A stretch of 64,000 nt of DNA from Anaeromassilibacillus sp. An250. Its GTDB lineage: Bacteria > Bacillota > Clostridia > Oscillospirales > Acutalibacteraceae. Below, piece by piece: positions 43,894-51,407 of this stretch. The position numbers and the translations under genes were made by a program. The stretch spans positions 161,985 through 225,984 of the forward strand of contig NZ_NFJK01000005.1 in assembly GCF_002159845.1 (NCBI RefSeq), written 5' to 3'. The stretch's first letter is position 1. Every line of letters begins with the position of its first letter. The notes under the pieces are model-generated. The model did not search any database and was not told the DNA's origin. It saw only the letters and a program-made list of their open reading frames with translations.

Positions 43894-45645
43894 TCAGGGT
43901 AAACGCCCGTAGGCGTAAAAATGAGATTGCCAGTAACTTGTATTCAAGTTTGCATATTGGATGGGATCGCCACAGTGGATCATCATCCCGTCCCCCACAT
44001 AGATGCCACAGTGGGACACGCCCGCCGTGTCATAGGTGCCGACAAAGAACACCAGATCGCCGGGCTTTGGATTGCTGGTAGGGGTACAGATGTTATAGAG
44101 CCCCTGAGCCCCCAGGCGGCCCACATTCCAGCCGGAGTGATTGATCACCCAAGACACGAAGCCGGAGCAATCAAAGGACGTAGCTGGGGAGCTCCCGCCC
44201 CACACATAGGGATAGCCCAGGTATTTCTCCGCCTCGGTGAGCATGGCCGCAAAGGTTTCATCGTCCAGATATTCCCCCGGCACGTCATATCCGGCGGGCG
44301 GGTTGGTAACGTATTTCCCCACATAGGCCGACTCCGGGAACAGGTCAGGCCGGTTCCCCAGGGTAGACATATAGAGGGAGTACCGGGACATCTGCTCCTC
44401 GTTCATCATTTCCAGGGGCAGATGGGACAGGTTGCGGTTTTCCAGCGTCACATAGCAGATGTAGTAATTATAGGGGACTTCCACATCGTAGGAGTTGCCC
44501 TCGCTGTCCGTCCGGCTTTCCGTCCGATAGCGCACCTCAACCACCACATCCTCGGTGAGAATGTACTGGCGGTCAAAGAGGGTTTCCAGCGTCCCCTGCA
44601 CCTGTTCCAGCGTCCATGCCCCCTCATGGAGCACAGTTAGGATAGAGATCAGCACATAAGGATCGTGCTCAATGCTGTCCAAGTCGAAGTGGTACTCGTC
44701 ATAGTCGTGGGTGCTTTCGTAGCTGTCCAGGTAGTCCTGGAGCTCCGCCTCCATACCGCAGTAGGCCGCCTCCGCCGCCAGCATTTCCTCATCCTGGGAT
44801 GGGTAGGTAGTCGCGCCCACCGCGCCCGCCCCGGCGTTGCCAAGCGTCACCAGGGAGGACGAACAGGACTGCATCATAAAGAGCAAGAGCACACAGGCCA
44901 GGGCCAGCACCACCCCCACGGGATGCCGCTTCACAAAGCCTACCGCTTTTGCCCCGGCCTTTTCCGTGGCGGCGGCTGTCTTTTTTGCCGCGCCTGCCGC
45001 CCCGGTCTTGACCGCCTCCTGCGCCCGCTTCTGATACTGCTTTTTCAAGCGGTGCTTACGCCACATCCGGGAAACCGGGTTGCCGGACATCTCCGGGTGT
45101 TCCTGGGCGGCCATGCGGAAGTGATAGTCCGCCGTGGCCTTGACATATTTGGACTCAGCCCGCTGGACGGTCTTTGCCGGGTGTTCCCGGACTTTCCGCT
45201 TCACAAACCGGGAGCCATGCCGCAGGGCGGACTCGCCCACCAGCTCGGAGCGGTGAGCCCCCTCGATGCCCACGTTTTCCTGTTCATTCTCATAAATCTT
45301 CCCATGCACAAAGCCGTGAACAGTGCCGCCAGCGGCGCGGCCCACCCGCCGGATGGGGCCTGGCTTTTTCGGGGGCTTCTGTTTTGCCAGCTTGTCTTTG
45401 GCCGCCTCCAGCTTTTCCCCGCGCTTTTCCATGCGGAGCTTGGAAGCGGCGGCCTGTTCCTGCTTGCTTTTCTGCCGGAACTTTGACTTGTGGACACTTT
45501 GTCCAGAAGTCCCCTCTGTCCCAGCACCGCCTTGGGAGCCGCCCCCAGCGGCCCCGGAAGAAGCGCCGCCGGGATCGGCGGGCTCCTCCCAGGAGCTGGG
45601 GCGCTCCCTGGGCTCTTGTTCGGGTTTATTCGGTTTTCGCTTCAT
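43894..45645 (-). CDS. NlpC/P60 cell-wall hydrolase of the ICE (Orf14-like)
   Basis: 583 residues. Basic, disordered N-terminus (including TSGQSVHKSK from palindrome h), a membrane helix (VGVVLALACVLLLFMMQ), a domain of about 200 residues, and a C-terminal NlpC/P60 domain: catalytic Cys in SFDCSGFVSWV and His in VSHCGIYVG. Opens peptidoglycan for the mating channel. Overlaps the virB4 gene end by 20 bases. Confidence 0.92.
   Translation of the reverse strand: MKRKPNKPEQEPRERPSSWEEPADPGGASSGAAGGGSQGGAGTEGTSGQSVHKSKFRQKSKQEQAAASKLRMEKRGEKLEAAKDKLAKQKPPKKPGPIRRVGRAAGGTVHGFVHGKIYENEQENVGIEGAHRSELVGESALRHGSRFVKRKVREHPAKTVQRAESKYVKATADYHFRMAAQEHPEMSGNPVSRMWRKHRLKKQYQKRAQEAVKTGAAGAAKKTAAATEKAGAKAVGFVKRHPVGVVLALACVLLLFMMQSCSSSLVTLGNAGAGAVGATTYPSQDEEMLAAEAAYCGMEAELQDYLDSYESTHDYDEYHFDLDSIEHDPYVLISILTVLHEGAWTLEQVQGTLETLFDRQYILTEDVVVEVRYRTESRTDSEGNSYDVEVPYNYYICYVTLENRNLSHLPLEMMNEEQMSRYSLYMSTLGNRPDLFPESAYVGKYVTNPPAGYDVPGEYLDDETFAAMLTEAEKYLGYPYVWGGSSPATSFDCSGFVSWVINHSGWNVGRLGAQGLYNICTPTSNPKPGDLVFFVGTYDTAGVSHCGIYVGDGMMIHCGDPIQYANLNTSYWQSHFYAYGRLP
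45485..45510. repeat. 25-bp palindrome, copy h
   Basis: GACTTGTGGACACTTTGTCC, then AGAAGT (one arm mismatch). In frame inside the N-terminus of the hydrolase. Confidence 0.9.
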
Positions 45646-47989
45646 TCTTCAAGTCCTCCGGGCGCGTGGTCAGCAGGTTATAGATCTCCCCACGGGGGAA
45701 CCGATCCACAAAGGGGATGGTCACATCGCCATAGAACAGCAGGCCCTCGCCGGAATTGGAATGGGTGATATAGGAGAGCTGATGCTCGGAAATACCGAGC
45801 TGTTTCGCCAAAATCGCCCGGTCACTTTGGGCCTGGGACAGCAGGATCATAAAGTCGGTGTTGTCCAGAATGGCCTCGATCTCCCGGCTGGCCAAAAGGT
45901 CTTTGACGTTCTGCGTTAAAGCTGAGGGTACGCAGCCCTTTTTGCGGAGCATCTTCCACACGGCCACAAAGTAGCTGGCGGTGAGCGCGTCCCGGAGCAG
46001 GATGTGGAACTCGTCAAAGTAGCACCAGGTAGAAACGCCGTTGTGAAAATTCACATTGACCGCCGAAGTTACAAAGTCGTTGGTAACGTGCATGGCGATC
46101 TTGCGGAGGTTTTCTCCCAGCCCTTTGAGGACGATGCAGACAATGTGCGCCGTCAGTTTTACGTTGGTCTGGTGATTGAACAGGTTAAGGGAGCCCGTAC
46201 AGTAGAGCTCCAGGGCGGTTGCCACCCGGCGGGCCTCCGGCTCCGGCTGTTTCAGAAGTTCCTCGTACAAGTCCTGGAGCAAGGGCGGCTTGCCGTCCCC
46301 CAGACCCAGGGCCATGTCCCGGTAAATGAGCCGCACACAGCGGTCAATCACCGTCTTTTCGATAGGTTGCAGGCCGTCCTTGCCGCCCACTACCAGCTCG
46401 CAAAGGGACAACAAAAAATCCGCTTTCATGGAAAGCGGGCTTTCGTCATCGTCCAGATCAAGCTGGATGTCCATCGGATTGATATGGTTGGGGGAGCCGG
46501 GCGCAATCTCCACCACCTGGCCGCCCAGCCTACGCACCAGCGGGGCATATTCCCCCATCGGATCGACAATGATAATGCGGTCTTTGGGAATAGCCAGAAA
46601 CACGTTGATGATCTCACGCTTTGCGGCGAAGCTCTTGCCGGAGCCCGTGGAGCCGAGATACAAGCCGTTGGCCGATTTCAGTTTTTTGCGGTCAGCCATA
46701 ATGACGTTGTGGGAAAGAGCGTTCATGCCGTAGTAGAGGGACGGCCCGGCCATCCGCAGCTCCCTGGTCATAAAGGGAATGAAGATCGCCGTGGAGCTGG
46801 TAGTCATGCCCCGCTGGATCTCCACCTCGTTATAGCCCAGGGCCAGGGAAGAAACAAAGCCCTGCTCCTGTTGCCAGTCCAGCCGCTTCAAGGCGCAGTT
46901 GTATTTCTGCGCGATACCGCCCACCGTGAACACGTCATTCTCCAGCCGCTGGCGGGTGGGGGCAAGGTTTACCACCGTGAATGTGAGCAGGAACATCCGC
47001 TCGTTGCGGGACTGCAGGTCAGCCAGGAGCTCTGCCGCGTCTTTGGAAAACGTAATCAGGTCAGGGGGCAGGATGTCGGGATCATACCCGGCCCGCACCG
47101 CCTTGCGCTGTTCCTCCACCTTCATTTTTCCGATGTCGGAGAGCTTGCCCTTGATGGTCTTAATTGCCTTGAGCTGATCCACCGTCTGGATGTGCATGGT
47201 TACGGTCATTTCCGCATCCAGCTCCAGGATCTCCGCCAGGAGCTTGTCAGATAGCTCGGACGCCAAAATCTGCAAGTAGGACGCCGCGCCCCAGTATTGG
47301 CCGATGCGGAACGTCCGGGCCTGCCGGAAGTCGAAGCTGTCCGGCGCGATGTAGTCTTTTGTGCCAAGCCCGGTTTTAGGGATGTCCTGCCAGGAGAAGC
47401 GGAACGGCTCCCGGTTGCCCGGATGCATCTGGCCGTGGAGCAGGGCCAGCCGCGCCTGCCCGTCCATCGGGACGGAGGGAACGCCCAGCCGTTTGAGGTT
47501 TCCTGTCACATCGGCCTCAACCCGTTCCAGGCGGGGGCGGGCCTCCGCGATCCCCTCGGCGGGCAGGCCAAAGGTGATATATTTTGACCGCTCGATGCCG
47601 TTGTTGCTTTTGGCAATCTGGTTTTTCAGCATCCCCGTGAACTCCGCCCGGATGCTGTCATAGTCATCCTGGGCCGGGGGAATGTTTACCTTGTACTTGC
47701 TCCGGGAACGGGAGCGGCGGTTGATAAAGGAGAGCTGGAACGGCAGGGAGCTGTCAAAGTAGTTGAGGAACGAGCTCCACCCGCCAAAAATCGCCGTCTG
47801 ATCCTCGGTGCTTGCTACGGAATAGTTGATGTCCTCATATTCCACCGTCTTTGTGTAGAGCCCGCCGGGGAGCTGGCACACGCCGTCCGGGTGCATCACC
47901 AGATAAGGGATGGTCTGCTGGGCGGACAAAACAGCTTTCCGGTTAGCGGCCTTTCCGGGGCCGCGCTTTGGGCTTTTTGCTTTCTGCAA
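45626..47989 (-). CDS. virB4: VirB4-family conjugation ATPase
   Basis: 787 residues from TTG 47989, six bases behind AAAGGAGG; ATG 47995 would touch the site. N-terminal VirB4 domain, Walker A GSTGSGKSFAAK, Walker B CYFDEFHILL, and TALTQNVKDLLASREIEAIL near the C-terminus. Cytoplasmic motor of the type IV channel. Starts within the prgI frame, overlapping by 47 bases. Confidence 0.95.
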   Translation of the reverse strand: MQKAKSPKRGPGKAANRKAVLSAQQTIPYLVMHPDGVCQLPGGLYTKTVEYEDINYSVASTEDQTAIFGGWSSFLNYFDSSLPFQLSFINRRSRSRSKYKVNIPPAQDDYDSIRAEFTGMLKNQIAKSNNGIERSKYITFGLPAEGIAEARPRLERVEADVTGNLKRLGVPSVPMDGQARLALLHGQMHPGNREPFRFSWQDIPKTGLGTKDYIAPDSFDFRQARTFRIGQYWGAASYLQILASELSDKLLAEILELDAEMTVTMHIQTVDQLKAIKTIKGKLSDIGKMKVEEQRKAVRAGYDPDILPPDLITFSKDAAELLADLQSRNERMFLLTFTVVNLAPTRQRLENDVFTVGGIAQKYNCALKRLDWQQEQGFVSSLALGYNEVEIQRGMTTSSTAIFIPFMTRELRMAGPSLYYGMNALSHNVIMADRKKLKSANGLYLGSTGSGKSFAAKREIINVFLAIPKDRIIIVDPMGEYAPLVRRLGGQVVEIAPGSPNHINPMDIQLDLDDDESPLSMKADFLLSLCELVVGGKDGLQPIEKTVIDRCVRLIYRDMALGLGDGKPPLLQDLYEELLKQPEPEARRVATALELYCTGSLNLFNHQTNVKLTAHIVCIVLKGLGENLRKIAMHVTNDFVTSAVNVNFHNGVSTWCYFDEFHILLRDALTASYFVAVWKMLRKKGCVPSALTQNVKDLLASREIEAILDNTDFMILLSQAQSDRAILAKQLGISEHQLSYITHSNSGEGLLFYGDVTIPFVDRFPRGEIYNLLTTRPEDLKNEAKTE

Positions 47990-48347
47990 TCGCATCCTCC
48001 TTTCGCACAGCGCCCCGCTGGGTAAACGGGGCATAGATATTTTCCGTCTGGTAGGGCCTCACCCCAGGCCGCAGGAACTTAGCCCGCAGGACGTTCCGCA
48101 CTACCTTTTCAAAGGGGAGCCCGTCTTTTTCATACATCGCCAGCAGGAACGCCGGGAGCGCCACCCCCATCATCAGGAACATGGCCCCGGTGTTGCCGAT
48201 GGCGCTCCGGGCCAGCAGGTAGGACGGGATGCCCACCGCCGCCGCGATCCCGAAGCACACAAGCTGGCGTTTCGTCAGGTTAAAGGCAAGTTTGGTCTTG
48301 ATTTTGGATAAGTCGTTGGGGACATTTACATAGGGAATTTCAATCAC
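47943..48347 (-). CDS. PrgI-family membrane protein (VirB3-like)
   Basis: Two adjoining membrane helices (LVCFGIAAAVGIPSYLLARS and GAMFLMMGVALPAFLLAMYE) follow VPNDLSKIKTKLAFNLTKRQ, the PrgI signature. Coordinates use GTG 48347, but that codon is part of the AAAGGAG site itself; ATT 48338, eight bases beyond, gives the family's short N-terminus (PYVNVPNDL). It lies before virB4 as in other CTn elements. Confidence 0.88.
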   Translation of the reverse strand: MIEIPYVNVPNDLSKIKTKLAFNLTKRQLVCFGIAAAVGIPSYLLARSAIGNTGAMFLMMGVALPAFLLAMYEKDGLPFEKVVRNVLRAKFLRPGVRPYQTENIYAPFTQRGAVRKEDAIAESKKPKARPRKGR

Positions 48348-48919
48348 TCCTTTCTGTCCCCGGCCACCTCTGGACACTTTGTCCAGAAGTCCGGGAGGGT
48401 GCTTTCCACCTCGTTCCCCCACACGTCCCAGCCGGGCGGGGACTGTCTGGCAAACAGCTCCACCCTGGGCACATCGCCCATGAGGGCCACGATCTTTTCA
48501 CGGGCCTCCTCCGGCTTGCGGCTGTGCTCCTGGATAGGGGAAATGATAAACTGGTGGACGTTTGCCGCCTGCCGTTTCGGGTGTCCCCGTGTTGCCAGCA
48601 GGCAGACCTCCGCGTTGCCCCGCGTCCAGAAGCCCAGGCCATAGAACCAGCCCTCGGACTTGCGGTTTTTCTTCAACCAGACGAAAGCAACGCTTTTGTA
48701 AGTGAAGCCCCACTCCTTAATCAGCCGCAGGGCCTCCGGGAGCTGCGGGAACGTAGCCCACAAAAAAAGCACGCTGTCCGGGGCCGCCAGATCTGCCACC
48801 GGGAGCGTGCATAACTCGTCAATCCCCATTGTGGGGTAGTGTTTTTCCGCCGCCCCCTGCAAGCCCTTTTGCGCGTACCGCCAGGGGGGATCGGCGTAGA
48901 TCACAGAATATTTCCCGAT
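48344..48919 (-). CDS. MT-A70-type adenine methyltransferase of the ICE
   Basis: About 191 residues. VIYADPPWRY is the DPPW catalytic motif; FLWATFPQLPEALRLIKEWG and WTRGNAEVCLLATRG fit MT-A70/phage-type N6-adenine methyltransferases. AAAGGAG is seven bases before ATC 48919; GTG 48904 starts directly at the catalytic strand and lacks a site. The C-terminal DFWTKCPEV is read from palindrome i. No restriction enzyme is nearby, so it may protect the element or mark DNA. Confidence 0.87.
   Translation of the reverse strand: MGKYSVIYADPPWRYAQKGLQGAAEKHYPTMGIDELCTLPVADLAAPDSVLFLWATFPQLPEALRLIKEWGFTYKSVAFVWLKKNRKSEGWFYGLGFWTRGNAEVCLLATRGHPKRQAANVHQFIISPIQEHSRKPEEAREKIVALMGDVPRVELFARQSPPGWDVWGNEVESTLPDFWTKCPEVAGDRKE
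48366..48390. repeat. 25-bp palindrome, copy i
   Basis: ACCTCTGGACACTTTGTCC, then AGAAGT. In the last codons of the MT-A70 gene. Confidence 0.93.
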
Positions 48920-48921
48920 AA

Positions 48922-49716
48922 TTACACTCCTTTCTCCCCGGCCTCCACCGCCGCGCCCGCCACGCGGATGCGCTCACTGGCGGCGGCATAGTAGGCCGGG
49001 ACGGTTTCAAAACAGATGAAGCGGCGGCCCGTGTTGAGGGCGGCCACCGCCGTTGTGCCGGAGCCCGCGCAGATGTCCGCCACCAGCTCGCCGGGCCGGG
49101 TATAGGTCTTGATGAAATACTCGCACAGGGCCACCGGCTTCTGCGTGGGGTGGACGGTGCGCTGGACGGTGGGGAACGTGAGCACATTCCCCGGAAAGCG
49201 CAGGCCATCCTCCGAGCCGCCCGTGGTACGGATGAATTTTCCATAGTTCGGGCTGTCCCCGTTGTTGGTCAGGCTCCGCTTGTAGGGCTTGCCCTGTTCA
49301 AACTGCGGATTGTAAAGGGGGAGCTTCTGATAGAACACCAGGATGTTCTCCGTCTTTTTCAGCGGGGCGCGGCGGGCATTGAGAAAGCCAGTTGAGCGGC
49401 TTTTGTACCACACCCACTCATAGCGGAGCATGGACAGGTTGGATGCCCCCAGCACCTTGTCATAGGGGCACTGCGCGAAGAACAGGATCGCGCCGTCCGG
49501 CTTGACCGCCCATTTCACCGCCTCCCACAGCTCCGGGAGCGGCAGGGGCACATCCCAAAAGTTCCGGGTTGTCCCATAGGGCGGATCGGTTAAGAGCATA
49601 TCCACGGAATGACGGGGCAGGGAGCGCAGGCCCTCGATGCCATCCATGAGGAACAGCCCCTCCGTGAGTTCCAGGGACTTCTGGACACTTTGTCCAGAGG
49701 TGCCCTTATCGGTCAT
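48922..49716 (-). CDS. DNA methyltransferase (N6/N4 type) of the ICE
   Basis: 264 residues. LLTDPPYGTTRNFWD is the catalytic DPPY motif, HPTQKPVAL and the later DICAGSGTTAVAALNTGR the SAM-binding part; this order is that of beta-class enzymes. ATG 49716 is six bases behind AAGGAGG; the N-terminal TSGQSVQK comes from palindrome j. Overlaps the SpoVG-like gene. Solitary, without a restriction partner. Confidence 0.9.
   Translation of the reverse strand: MTDKGTSGQSVQKSLELTEGLFLMDGIEGLRSLPRHSVDMLLTDPPYGTTRNFWDVPLPLPELWEAVKWAVKPDGAILFFAQCPYDKVLGASNLSMLRYEWVWYKSRSTGFLNARRAPLKKTENILVFYQKLPLYNPQFEQGKPYKRSLTNNGDSPNYGKFIRTTGGSEDGLRFPGNVLTFPTVQRTVHPTQKPVALCEYFIKTYTRPGELVADICAGSGTTAVAALNTGRRFICFETVPAYYAAASERIRVAGAAVEAGEKGV
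49676..49701. repeat. 25-bp palindrome, copy j
   Basis: GACTTCTGGACACTTTGTCC, then AGAGGT. Five bases behind the SpoVG-like stop and inside the methyltransferase N-terminus. Confidence 0.93.
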
Positions 49717-50272
49717 CCCTGGCCTCCTTGCCCTTTGCCGGGGCGGGCCGGGCGGCGTTTTCCTTTGCGGCCTCCTTTGCCGCATTTGCCATCTGCTCCC
49801 GGATCGGCTTCGGGCGCAGGGCCTCGGCGCGGGCAATCAGCTTTTCCACAGCCACGTTATAGCCGTCTGCCGCCGCCGCGCTCAGCCGCTCCTGCAAGGC
49901 CCGGTTTGTCACCCGCGCTGTGGAGCGGTAGCCTGTCCGGGTTGTGGGATCGGGCTTGCTGGGTTCCCCCAGGAAAATCCCGTTTTTCCCGTTGACTACC
50001 TTAAAATCGTCAATCACGATGCCGCCAATATTCACGCTGGCAAAGCCGATCAGCTTGCCCTGGGGCTCAATGGGCCGCACCGAAACTTCGATAGGCACCT
50101 CGGCGGCCTCCAGGTTCTTTTCCACCCGGAGCTGTACGGCCTCGTCAATAGAAATACCCTGGGCGTCCGCCAGCTCCTGGATGGGCGCTTCAAAAATCAG
50201 GCGGCGCATTTCCGCCATCGCCGCCTCGTCCATAACGGGGGCCCCTTGTGCCGCCGTCTGCATATTCGCCAT
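49706..50272 (-). CDS. SpoVG-domain protein of the ICE
   Basis: 188 residues. The middle part, IEVSVRPIEPQGKLIGFASV then NIGGIVIDDFKVVNGKNGIF, is a SpoVG fold (RNA/DNA-binding). It has N- and C-terminal extensions rich in Ala and Lys, unlike the 95-residue chromosomal SpoVG. Overlaps the methyltransferase gene. Role in conjugation unknown. Confidence 0.85.
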   Translation of the reverse strand: MANMQTAAQGAPVMDEAAMAEMRRLIFEAPIQELADAQGISIDEAVQLRVEKNLEAAEVPIEVSVRPIEPQGKLIGFASVNIGGIVIDDFKVVNGKNGIFLGEPSKPDPTTRTGYRSTARVTNRALQERLSAAAADGYNVAVEKLIARAEALRPKPIREQMANAAKEAAKENAARPAPAKGKEARDDR

Positions 50273-50286
50273 AAAATCAAACCTCC

Positions 50287-51153
50287 TTAGTGCGCGCTAA
50301 AGATACTGCGCGCTATCGTCCCGGTTTTGAACAGCATGAAGCAGAGCAAAACCGTATAGCCCACGGTGCCCCAGATCGCCCCGATGGGATCTCCGCCAGT
50401 GGCAATTCCCTGGATCAGCACCGCATAGATTGCAACACACACCAGAATGAGCATCCCCTGGAAGCCCACGGCAAAGAGGGAGCGCAGATAGTTCTGCCCC
50501 ATCTGTCCCACCTCCCGGTGAGAGATTGTCGCCATAGGGATCGGGGCCAAACTGGTGAGCAAATAGATTTCCAGCATCCTCCCATAGACCAGAACGAAAA
50601 TGACGATGCCCAGCGCCCACATGGTAACGCCGATAATCGAGGACTGGAGCCATAGGCCAAGAAGCGGCCCTAAGTCCATCCCCTCCAGGGTGGTTTCCAG
50701 TTCCGTGATCATATCCGGCGTGATGTCCGTGGAGCCCTGGATTAGACCGCCCGCCTGGGCAATCACCGTCTGCGACACGTCAAAGACGGCCATCACAATG
50801 TCAAAGGTATTTGAGAGAATGAAGATGGCACAAGCCGTTTTGAACATCCATTTGTAGATATTCGCCACGTCAAACTCGTGCATATTGTTCTTTTCCAAAA
50901 GCATCTGAATGAGCTCATAGGTGGCAACAAAGGTCAGTACCAGCCCGGCAATCGGTAAAATCACCGTTTCGGAAAGCTGGCGGATGAGGGAAAATACCCC
51001 GGCGTTCCACGCCGCCGGGGTAGTCCCCACCTGTACCGCGATCTCTCCGACTTGGGTATTGACGTAATCAAAGAGCCCCTCCAGGTTCCCCATGATCCCG
51101 CCAATCAACAGCTCTTTAAGCCAGTCTGTGAGCCAGTCGGTGAGAAAATCCAT
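50287..51153 (-). CDS. VirB6/TrbL-like polytopic mating-channel protein
   Basis: 288 residues with about six membrane helices (ILPIAGLVLTFVATYELIQM, MWALGIVIFVLVYGRMLEIY, GMLILVCVAIYAVLIQGIA). SLAPIPMATISHREVGQMGQ is conserved in the CTn channel protein. Sits between Maff2 and the SpoVG-like gene. Confidence 0.88.
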   Translation of the reverse strand: MDFLTDWLTDWLKELLIGGIMGNLEGLFDYVNTQVGEIAVQVGTTPAAWNAGVFSLIRQLSETVILPIAGLVLTFVATYELIQMLLEKNNMHEFDVANIYKWMFKTACAIFILSNTFDIVMAVFDVSQTVIAQAGGLIQGSTDITPDMITELETTLEGMDLGPLLGLWLQSSIIGVTMWALGIVIFVLVYGRMLEIYLLTSLAPIPMATISHREVGQMGQNYLRSLFAVGFQGMLILVCVAIYAVLIQGIATGGDPIGAIWGTVGYTVLLCFMLFKTGTIARSIFSAH

Positions 51154-51164
51154 AAGCCGCTACC

Positions 51165-51236
51165 TTAAAACAGGCCGGACAGCAGAGGGATCAGGGTGGT
51201 GCCCAGCAGGATGATGCCGCCGCCCGCCATGAGCTG
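51165..51236 (-). pseudogene. Maff2-family membrane protein, C-terminal fragment
   Basis: QLMAGGGIILLGTTLIPLLS then GLF and stop is the end of Maff2. Its N-terminal half lies 10.9 kb away at 62118-62276, on the same strand; insertion of the nested element split the gene at the KQL/QL codons. Confidence 0.85.
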
Positions 51237-51407
51237 TGTTATCCCCAATTAGTAGGAACTCGTCCATTTTCCCCTGATTTTTCAAGGGGTGCTGTTCCCC
51301 CTCAAATCAATGGGTTTATCCCTAATTAGGTGCAACACAGCCATCGGCGGGCGGCGGCGTGTCAAGAAATATCTATGGAATTGTCAGAACCGCCCGGCGG
51401 GGGCAGG
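51234..51407. other. Left end of the nested element
   Basis: The Maff2 sequence stops at CTG 51234-51236. AACACAGC followed by CAT and GGCGGGCGGCGGC occurs on the minus strand at the junction and again, inverted and slightly changed, on the plus strand from 51334; AATTAG and CTAATT lie inside each. GTGTCAAGAAATAT at 51359-51372 is matched in inverse at the right end (62056-62069). Confidence 0.7.

Noticed and set aside
46004..47254. Long plus-strand open frame opposite virB4 (416 codons)
   Set aside because: It mirrors a strongly conserved VirB4 gene in GC-rich DNA, with no domain and no ribosome site.
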